From: Rhodobacterales bacterium
Lineage (GTDB): Bacteria; Pseudomonadota; Alphaproteobacteria; Rhodobacterales; Rhodobacteraceae
Assembly: GCA_013298485.1 (NCBI GenBank)
Contig: JAAFHS010000033.1
Coordinates: 1 to 11,404 of the forward strand
Reading direction: 5' to 3'
Length of the DNA: 11,404 nucleotides
The notes below the pieces were generated by a model. It did not search any database and was not told the origin of the DNA. It saw only the letters and a list, made by a program, of their open reading frames with translations. The stretch's first letter is position 1; each line of letters starts with the position of its first letter. Shown piece after piece: positions 5,729 through 11,404 of the stretch. The position numbers and the translations under genes were made by a program.

Positions 5729-8700
5729 ATGGGTGGTTTTTTCGTTGATCGCCCGATCTTTGCCGCCGTCCTGTCGATTGTCCTGACGCTGCTTGGGGCT
5801 TTGGCCTACGGGCGTCTGCCGGTGGAACAATATCCCGAAATCGCCCCGCCCTCGATCGTGGTGCGCGCAAACTATCCCGGTGCCGATGCCGAAACGGTCG
5901 CCGCGACCGTGGCCACCCCGCTGGAGCAGGAAATCAACGGGATCGAAGACATGCTTTACATGTCTTCCTATTCCACTGCCGACGGGTCGATGGCCCTGAC
6001 CGTGACGTTTGAGCTGGGCACCGACATCGATGCTGCACAGGTGCTGGTGCAAAACCGTGTCGCCACAGCCGAGGCGCGCCTGCCCGAAGAGGTGCGCCGT
6101 CTGGGCCTGACCACCACCAAAAGCTCGCCCAACCTGATGATGGTCATTCACGTCCTGTCACCTGATGACACCTTCGATCAGCTTTATGTGTCAAACTACG
6201 CCCGTGCCCGTATCCGGGATCGGCTGGTGCGCCTTGATGGCGTAGGCGATCTTGTCATGTTCGGCGAACGTGAATTCGCCGCCCGCGTCTGGCTTGATCC
6301 GGATCGCCTCGCCTCATTCGGGCTGACCGCAGGCGATGTCGTGTCCGCCATCCGCGAACAGAATATCCAGGTGTCCGGTGGCACTTTGGGTGCCCCGCCG
6401 AACGAAGGTGACGCGGATTTCGAGGTTTCGGTCACCACGCAAGGCCGTCTCGCACAGCCCCGCCAGTTCGGGCAGGTGATCGTGCGCGCGACGGAAGATG
6501 GGCGCATCGTACGGGTGGCGGACGTGGCCCGCGTGGAAATCGGCGCGCGCAGCTACACCACCAACTCCTACCTCAACAACAAACCCGCCGTGGCGCTGGG
6601 TATCTTTCAGCGGCCCGGATCAAACGGCCTTGCCGCATCCGACGAAATCATCGCCACGATGGAAGAGTTGAAAACCCTGTTCCCGCCGGGTCTTGAATAC
6701 CAGATCGTCTACAACCCCACGGAATTCATCCGCACCTCGATTGACGAGGTGTATAAGACCATTTTCGAGGCCGTTCTTCTGGTCGTGCTGGTGGTGATCG
6801 TTTTCTTGCAATCCTGGCGCGCGGCGATCATTCCGCTGATTGCCATCCCCGTCTCACTCGTCGGCACCTTTGCCGTCATGCTGGCCTTGGGGTATTCGCT
6901 GAACCTGCTCACTCTGTTCGGCCTGATCCTCGCCATCGGCATCGTGGTCGATGATGCCATCGTCGTCGTCGAAAACGTCGAACGCAATATTGCCTCAGGC
7001 ATGTCGCCCCGCGATGCCGCCCATCGCACGATGGACGAAGTGTCGGGTGCCGTCATCGGGATCGCCCTTGTGCTGATCTCGGTCTTTGTGCCCACGATCT
7101 TCATCGCAGGTATCACCGGCACGTTCTATTCCCAGTTTGCCGTCACGATATCAGTGGCGACCGCGATCTCTGCCTTCAACTCGCTCAGCCTGTCACCAGC
7201 CTTGGCGGCATTGCTGCTGCGCCCCCATCATGACGGCAGCCACAGAAACCCCTTGGCCCGCGTCTTTGGCGGGGCGGCGGATGCCTTCAACCGGGGCTTT
7301 GAAAAACTGTCGTCCGGTTATGGCTGGCTGGTGCGCAAACTTGTCGGCTCCACCGCGGCCCTTCTCGGCATGTTTGTGGTCTTTGCGGGCCTTCTCGGTG
7401 CCACATGGTGGATGTCGCAGCGCGTGCCGACGGGCTTTATCCCCCAGATGGATCAGGGCTATGCCATCGTCGTCGTGCAACTGCCCGACAGCGCCTCGCT
7501 CGAACGCACCGATGCGATCATCCGGCAGGCCAGCGACATCGCCCTCTCCGTCCCCGGTGTCACCAATGCCGTCGCTTTCGCGGGCTTTTCCGGTGCCACC
7601 TTCACCAATGCCTCCAACCAGGGCGTGATCTTCACGACCTTCGCCCCGTTTGACGAACGCCTCGCCGAAGGCCGCCGCGCCGATGCCATCGTGGGCGATC
7701 TTTACGGCAGCCTGCAGAGCCTGCGTGAGGCGTTCGTGATCGCCATCCCCCCGCCCTCGGTGCAGGGCGTCGGCAATGGCGGCGGGTTCAAGCTGCAGAT
7801 GCAGGATCTGGAAAGCGCCGATATGCGCCGCGTTCTCGGTGTCGCCTATCAGATGATGGGGCAGGCGCAGTCCGACCCTTCCGTCGCGGGCGTCTTCACC
7901 ACCTTCTCGGCCAGCGGCAAGCAGATCTTCCTCGATATCGACCGGGTTCGCGCGCAGATCCTGAACGTGCCCATCGGCAATATCTTTGAAACCCTGTCGA
8001 TCAACCTCGGTTCGGCTTACGTCAATGATTTCAGTGCATTCGGCCGCCAGTTCCAGGTCCGCGCCCAGGCCGACCAGCGGTTCCGCGTCGAGGCCGAGGA
8101 TATCGCGCGTCTCAAGGTCCGGTCCGCCACCGGTGCCCTCGTCCCACTCGGCACGCTGGTCACCATCCGCGACACCACCGGGCCACAGCTGGTGCAGCAT
8201 TACAACATGCTCGTCTCTGTCCCGCTGCAGGGCAACGCGGCCCCCGGCGTCTCGACCGGGCAGGCGCTGGTCGCCATGGAAAACATCGCCCGTGCCGCCG
8301 CCCCCCCCGGCGTCACTTTTGAATGGACCGAGCTTGCCCTGCAGGAACGCGACCAGGGCAGCAGCATCTATGTCTTTGCCCTCTCCGTCCTCTTCGCCTT
8401 CCTCGTCCTCGCCGCCCTTTATGAAAGCTGGTCCCTGCCCCTCGCCATCGTCCTGATCGTGCCCCTCTCCATCCTCGCCGCCCTCATCGGCGTCAGCCTG
8501 CGCGGCATGGACAACAACGTGCTGACCCAGATCGGCCTCATCGTCCTTGTCGGCCTCGCCGCGAAAAACGCGATCCTGATCGTCGAATTCGCCAAACAGG
8601 CCGAGGCCGATCGCGGCCTCAGCCCCGTTGACGCCGCCGTCGACGCCAGCCGCCAGCGTCTGCGCCCCATCCTGATGACCGCCTTTGCCTTCATCCTCGG

Positions 8701-8899
8701 CGTTGTGCCCTTGGTCATCGCCTCCGGTCCCGGGTCCGAGATGCGTCAGGCCCTTGGCACTGCCGTGTTTTCCGGCATGATCGGCGTCACGCTGCTCGGC
8801 CTGCTGCTGACGCCCGTGTTCTACGTCGCCATCCGCCGCCTGCGCCGCAACGGCAGACCCCGGCCCGATACCCCACCCGACGAACCTGCCGCCGCATGA
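5729..8899 (+). CDS. RND efflux pump inner-membrane transporter (HAE1/AcrB type)
   Basis: A 1056-residue pump of full family length, with the RND layout of 12 membrane segments and two large periplasmic loops. It starts GGFFVDRPIFA, the usual TM1 entry. The proton-relay residues are present: Asp408-Asp409 in GIVVDDAIVVVENVER (TM4) and Lys946 in GLAAKNAILIVEFAKQ (TM10). It should act as a trimer, exporting amphiphilic or hydrophobic compounds by proton antiport together with the upstream adaptor. GTG 5726 is an alternative start directly after the adaptor stop. I prefer ATG 5729, 8 nt after AGGGA. The stop overlaps the following gene as ATGA. No outer-membrane factor gene is in the window, so a TolC-like protein from elsewhere is probably used. 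A C8 run lies at 8301-8308 in frame. Confidence 0.95.
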   Translation: MGGFFVDRPIFAAVLSIVLTLLGALAYGRLPVEQYPEIAPPSIVVRANYPGADAETVAATVATPLEQEINGIEDMLYMSSYSTADGSMALTVTFELGTDIDAAQVLVQNRVATAEARLPEEVRRLGLTTTKSSPNLMMVIHVLSPDDTFDQLYVSNYARARIRDRLVRLDGVGDLVMFGEREFAARVWLDPDRLASFGLTAGDVVSAIREQNIQVSGGTLGAPPNEGDADFEVSVTTQGRLAQPRQFGQVIVRATEDGRIVRVADVARVEIGARSYTTNSYLNNKPAVALGIFQRPGSNGLAASDEIIATMEELKTLFPPGLEYQIVYNPTEFIRTSIDEVYKTIFEAVLLVVLVVIVFLQSWRAAIIPLIAIPVSLVGTFAVMLALGYSLNLLTLFGLILAIGIVVDDAIVVVENVERNIASGMSPRDAAHRTMDEVSGAVIGIALVLISVFVPTIFIAGITGTFYSQFAVTISVATAISAFNSLSLSPALAALLLRPHHDGSHRNPLARVFGGAADAFNRGFEKLSSGYGWLVRKLVGSTAALLGMFVVFAGLLGATWWMSQRVPTGFIPQMDQGYAIVVVQLPDSASLERTDAIIRQASDIALSVPGVTNAVAFAGFSGATFTNASNQGVIFTTFAPFDERLAEGRRADAIVGDLYGSLQSLREAFVIAIPPPSVQGVGNGGGFKLQMQDLESADMRRVLGVAYQMMGQAQSDPSVAGVFTTFSASGKQIFLDIDRVRAQILNVPIGNIFETLSINLGSAYVNDFSAFGRQFQVRAQADQRFRVEAEDIARLKVRSATGALVPLGTLVTIRDTTGPQLVQHYNMLVSVPLQGNAAPGVSTGQALVAMENIARAAAPPGVTFEWTELALQERDQGSSIYVFALSVLFAFLVLAALYESWSLPLAIVLIVPLSILAALIGVSLRGMDNNVLTQIGLIVLVGLAAKNAILIVEFAKQAEADRGLSPVDAAVDASRQRLRPILMTAFAFILGVVPLVIASGPGSEMRQALGTAVFSGMIGVTLLGLLLTPVFYVAIRRLRRNGRPRPDTPPDEPAAA

Positions 8900-9342
8900 C
8901 CCTTTACATCGATGCCGATGCCTGCCCCGTGAAGGCCGAGGCCGAGCGCGTCGCCACCCGCCTGCAGACCCGCATGGTGCTGGTGTCGAACGGCGGCATC
9001 AGGCCTTCGCAGAACCCGCTGGTCGACAGCATCTTTGTCGCCCAAGGCCCGGATGAAGCCGACAAATGGATCGCCGATCACGCCACCAAAGGCGATGTCG
9101 TTGTCACAGGGGATATCCCCTTGGCCGCCAAATGCGTCGCCGCCGGTGCCCGCGTCCTGAAACACAATGGCGAGGAGCTGACACCCGCCAATATCGGCAT
9201 GGTCCTTGCCACCCGTGACCTCATGTCCGACCTGCGCAGCGCCGATCCCTTCCGCCAGGGCGGCGGCAGGCCGTTCTCCCCCGCCGACCGTTCGCGGTTT
9301 CTCGATGCCCTCGACCGCATCCTGCGCGCCGCCGCCCGGTGA
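8896..9342 (+). CDS. yaiI: UPF0178/DUF188 family protein YaiI/YqxD
   Basis: A 148-residue protein matching the whole UPF0178 family. It opens YIDADACPVK (4-13) and includes NGGIRPSQN, GPDEADKWIA (51-60) and GDVVVTGDIPLAAKCV (66-81). The conserved acidic residues Asp6, Asp8, Asp56, Asp67 and Asp73 are arranged as in PIN-like nuclease folds, to which I recall this family being related. No activity is established, so nuclease function is only a suggestion. The C-terminus (RQGGGRPFSPADRSRFLDALDR) is also typical. The ATG lies in the pump stop (4-bp overlap) with no ribosome-binding site of its own in front, so translation is probably coupled to the pump gene. The role is unknown, and the pump linkage may be only positional. 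Confidence 0.93.
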   Translation: MTLYIDADACPVKAEAERVATRLQTRMVLVSNGGIRPSQNPLVDSIFVAQGPDEADKWIADHATKGDVVVTGDIPLAAKCVAAGARVLKHNGEELTPANIGMVLATRDLMSDLRSADPFRQGGGRPFSPADRSRFLDALDRILRAAAR

Positions 9343-9390
9343 TGTCGCCGCCAGAACAGATTTCCGCAGGCGCTGCGCCTTGATACGGGA

Positions 9391-10311
9391 ATGACCACCC
9401 GCCCCGCCCTGCTGCCCATCCTGTGTGCCCTCGCAGGGTCCGCCACCCTGTCGATCAACGATGTCGCCATCAAGGCGCTGTCGGGCGATTATGCCTTGCA
9501 TCAGGTCATCCTGACCCGCGCCTTCCTCGGCCTTGTGTTCCTCGCCATCATCATCGCCGCGACCCGCACCTCCTTTGCCACCCTCATCACCCGCCGCCCG
9601 CGTGGTCATCTGCTCCGCGTCGGCTTCGTGCTGATCTCTAACGTCACCTATTTCATCGCCCTTGCCGCCATGCCGCTGGCCGATGCAGTCGCCATCGCCT
9701 TTGTCAGCCCCCTGATGGTCACGGTCCTGTCGGTCCTGGTCCTGCAGGAACAGGTCGGCCCCCGCCGCTGGGCCGCCGTAGGCGTCGGCATGCTTGGCGT
9801 CATCATCATGTTCCGCCCCGGCGCGGGAGTGTTTCAGCCTGCCGCCATCCTCGTGCTGATCTCGGCCCTGGGCTATGCCGCCACCAATCTGATGACCCGC
9901 CACATGAAAGACAGCGAAAGCGCCTTTGCCCTGAATTTCTACGTCCAGATCGGCTTTATCATCGTCAGCACCGCCATGGGCCTGACCTTCGGCGATGGCC
10001 ATCTGGCGGCCTCCAGCGACCCGTCCATCGCATTTCTGTTCCGGGGCTGGCTCTGGCCGCCGATGGCCGACTGGCCCGCCTTCCTCGCCACCAGCCTGTC
10101 GGTCACCGTCGGCGGCCTTCTGGTCGGACAGGCGTACCGCACGGGCGAAGCCGCCCTCATCGCGCCCTTTGAATATGTCGCCGTCCCCCTTGCGGTGATC
10201 TGGGGTGTCGTGTTCTTCAACACCTTCCCCGATATTTACGCATGGATCGGCATTGCGCTGATCGTGGGGGCCGGGCTTTATACGCTCTGGCGGGAAACGA
10301 GGGTGCGATGA
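9391..10311 (+). CDS. EamA/DMT-superfamily transporter
   Basis: A 306-residue inner-membrane protein with the ten-helix, two-repeat EamA layout. The first repeat covers about residues 7-142, with the typical ITRAFLG-like helix 2 (here ILTRAFLGLVF) and LADAVAIAFVSPLMVTVLSVLVLQE at its end. The second covers about 150-300 and ends in ALIAPFEYVAVPLAVIWGVVFF and IGIALIVGAGLY. Members export amino acids, metabolites or drugs; the substrate cannot be read from sequence. No earlier ATG or GTG exists in frame after the YaiI stop. The ribosome-binding site is poor (GGGA abutting the ATG), which may mean weak translation or a different start. The stop overlaps the HAD gene as ATGA, so the two are likely co-expressed. 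It lies 48 bp after yaiI and may belong to the same transcript. Confidence 0.9.
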   Translation: MTTRPALLPILCALAGSATLSINDVAIKALSGDYALHQVILTRAFLGLVFLAIIIAATRTSFATLITRRPRGHLLRVGFVLISNVTYFIALAAMPLADAVAIAFVSPLMVTVLSVLVLQEQVGPRRWAAVGVGMLGVIIMFRPGAGVFQPAAILVLISALGYAATNLMTRHMKDSESAFALNFYVQIGFIIVSTAMGLTFGDGHLAASSDPSIAFLFRGWLWPPMADWPAFLATSLSVTVGGLLVGQAYRTGEAALIAPFEYVAVPLAVIWGVVFFNTFPDIYAWIGIALIVGAGLYTLWRETRVR

Positions 10312-10931
10312 AACCACAGGCGGTGATCTACGACATCGGCAATGTCCTGATCGAGTGGAACCCCGAACGCTATTACGATGCGCGCATCGGGATAGAGGCC
10401 CGCATGCGGCTGTTTGCCGAAACTGATCCCCATGCGATGAACGAGGTGATCGATGCAGGCGGCCCCTTCCGCGACACCATCTATGACTGGGCCGCGCGTC
10501 ACCCGGGATGGGAAACCGAACTGCGCTGGTGGCATGACCACTGGATCGACATGGCCTCCCCGCGCATCGAATGGTCGATTGCCCTGCTGCGCACTTTGCG
10601 CGCCAAGGGCGTGCCGGTCTTCGCCCTGTCGAATTTCGGCATCCATTCCTTTGCCTTCGCGCTGACGCAATACGACATCCTGCATGAATTCGACCGCCCC
10701 TATATCTCGGGCCGCATGGGTGTCACGAAACCCGATCCGCGCATCTATGCGATGGTCGAGGATGATTGCGGTCTGCCGCCCGATGCCCTGCTGTTTGTCG
10801 ACGACCGCGCCGACAACATCGCCGCCGCAGCGGCACGCGGATGGCGCACACATCAGTTTGACGGTCCCGCACCTTGGGCGCAGCGGCTGGTTGACGAAGG
10901 ATTGCTGACCCCACAGGAGGCCGGATTATGA
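10308..10931 (+). CDS. HAD-superfamily (subfamily IA, YihX-like) hydrolase
   Basis: A 207-residue predicted phosphatase. HAD motif I is VIYDIGNV (6-13) with nucleophile Asp9, motif II is Ser108 in ALSNFG, motif III is Lys141 in TKPDPRIY and motif IV is Asp165-Asp166 in FVDDRADN. The second Asp of the usual DxD is Gly, as in YihX (DLGNV), which is an active sugar-phosphate phosphatase. The change therefore does not imply loss of activity. A small helical cap lies between about 15 and 90. The start at ATG 10308 was chosen because motif I lies at its normal distance and GAGGG precedes it; a start at 10242 would overlap most of the last EamA helix. It overlaps both neighbours by 4 bp. The substrate is unknown. 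Confidence 0.9.
   Translation: MKPQAVIYDIGNVLIEWNPERYYDARIGIEARMRLFAETDPHAMNEVIDAGGPFRDTIYDWAARHPGWETELRWWHDHWIDMASPRIEWSIALLRTLRAKGVPVFALSNFGIHSFAFALTQYDILHEFDRPYISGRMGVTKPDPRIYAMVEDDCGLPPDALLFVDDRADNIAAAAARGWRTHQFDGPAPWAQRLVDEGLLTPQEAGL
10915..10920 (+). promoter_or_regulatory. Strong ribosome-binding site of the OCD-like gene
   Basis: A perfect AGGAGG lies 7 nt before ATG 10928, inside the last codons of the HAD gene. It is the strongest Shine-Dalgarno sequence noticed in the window. It fixes the start of the next gene and suggests that this enzyme can be translated well on its own as well as by coupling. Confidence 0.75.
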
Positions 10932-11404
10932 CCACGATCATCGGAAAAGATGCCGAGGCGCACCTTTCATGGGCTGGCCTGACGGCGGCACTTGAGGCGG
11001 GCCACCGCCTGCCGCGCGCCGAGATCAAGGATATGTTGCTCTATCGCGGCAATGACACCCTGCTCAACCGTGCCGCGTGGATTGATGGTTTGGGTCTGCT
11101 GGTCAAGTGCGGCACGATTTTTCCCGGCAACGCCCCGCGCCTGCCTACCGTGAACGGTTCAGTGACCCTGTTTGGCGATGACACGGGCGAAATGGTGGCC
11201 CTGCTGGACTTCCATCTTGTGACCAAATGGAAAACCGCGGGCGACAGCCTCATCGCAGCCAAACGCCTTGCGCGAAAGGATGCCCGCCGCATCCTGCTGG
11301 TGGGGGCGGGCACTGTCGCGCGCTCCATGGTGCAGGCTTACGGCAGCGCCTTTCCGGCGGCGGAATTCACGGTATGGAGCCGCAATCGCGACACCGCAGC
11401 CAAG
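10928..11404 (+). CDS. Ornithine cyclodeaminase/mu-crystallin family enzyme, 5' part
   Basis: The first 159 codons of a gene cut by the right window edge; a full member would have about 310-350 residues. The N-terminal dimerisation/substrate region contains LGLLVKCGTIFPGN (55-68), in which Lys60 matches the catalytic Lys of the family. LVTKWKTAGDSLIAAKRLA (97-115) is the counterpart of the family's LTxxRTxAxS motif. The NAD(P)-binding Rossmann motif is RILLVGAGTVARSM (121-134). Family members include ornithine cyclodeaminase, alanine dehydrogenase of the archaeal type, and delta1-pyrroline-2-carboxylate and ketimine reductases, so the reaction stays open. Lys102 replaces the Arg that normally binds the substrate carboxylate. 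The ATG overlaps the HAD stop by 4 bp, behind a strong AGGAGG. Confidence 0.85.
   Translation, partial: MTTIIGKDAEAHLSWAGLTAALEAGHRLPRAEIKDMLLYRGNDTLLNRAAWIDGLGLLVKCGTIFPGNAPRLPTVNGSVTLFGDDTGEMVALLDFHLVTKWKTAGDSLIAAKRLARKDARRILLVGAGTVARSMVQAYGSAFPAAEFTVWSRNRDTAAK

Noticed and set aside
4634..6151. 505-codon open frame on the minus strand opposite the RND adaptor and pump start
   Set aside because: Its composition is Gly/His/Asp-rich and shadow-like, it crosses a real gene boundary, and the plus strand encodes unmistakable RND proteins.
9369..9379. GGCGCTGCGCC hairpin between yaiI and the EamA gene as a terminator
   Set aside because: The stem is only 4-5 bp with a tiny loop and no T-run follows, so it does not qualify as an intrinsic terminator.
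10242..10307. Upstream start for the HAD hydrolase inside the EamA gene
   Set aside because: It would add 22 residues before motif I and overlap the last EamA helix. ATG 10308 has a good ribosome-binding site and the 4-bp overlap seen throughout the window.
8821..10317. 498-codon open frame on the minus strand opposite pump end, yaiI and the EamA gene
   Set aside because: The low-complexity Gly/Asp/Gln-rich product spans three real genes on the other strand and has no motif.
1..11404. Mobile elements, CRISPR arrays, defence genes or structural RNAs
   Set aside because: No transposase, integrase, regularly spaced repeats, tRNA-like clover or rRNA segment was recognised. The only gaps (695-847, 4316-4597, 9343-9390) are short and look regulatory or empty.

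Overview
The window is a GC-rich, densely packed bacterial chromosomal segment. The gene content suggests an alphaproteobacterium, most likely a Rhodobacteraceae (Roseobacter-type) genome. It combines a NasT-NasS nitrate-sensing pair, a SitABCD manganese/iron importer behind Fur/Mur-like operator dyads, and long runs of genes joined by 4-bp ATGA/GTGA overlaps. The taxonomic call is an inference from gene content and composition. No marker gene is present.

Layout. Genes on the minus strand fill 1-4315 and genes on the plus strand fill 4598-11404, diverging from one 282-bp intergenic region (4316-4597). On the minus strand, in order of transcription, are sitA (periplasmic metal-binding protein), sitB (ATPase), sitC and sitD (ABC-3 permeases). 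Every junction in this group is a 4-bp overlap, so it reads as one operon. A 153-bp gap follows, then nasT (ANTAR RNA-binding regulator), which overlaps the start of a truncated nasS-like nitrate-binding sensor that runs off the left edge.

On the plus strand are an RND membrane-fusion protein, an RND HAE1-type inner-membrane pump and a UPF0178/YaiI protein that overlaps the pump stop codon. After a 48-bp gap come an EamA/DMT exporter, a HAD-superfamily hydrolase and the 5' part of an ornithine-cyclodeaminase/mu-crystallin family enzyme that runs off the right edge. The last three are again chained by 4-bp overlaps.

How it works together. SitABCD should import Mn(II) (possibly Fe(II)); the SitA ligand set His-His-Glu-Asp fits this. 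Two dyads of the form TGCGAA-N3-TTTGCA overlap a good promoter in front of sitA, which is the geometry expected for repression by a metal-loaded Fur-family regulator (Mur). NasT/NasS should control nitrate assimilation genes by antitermination in response to nitrate; those target genes lie outside the window. The RND pair is an efflux pump of unknown substrate with no outer-membrane factor or regulator in view. The EamA-HAD-OCD group looks like a small amino-acid-related metabolic and export module whose substrate cannot be read from sequence.

No mobile element, CRISPR array, tRNA or rRNA was seen, and no convincing intrinsic terminator. I see no clear new system. The points most worth checking are the sitA operator layout and an Arg-to-Lys change in the OCD-like enzyme.
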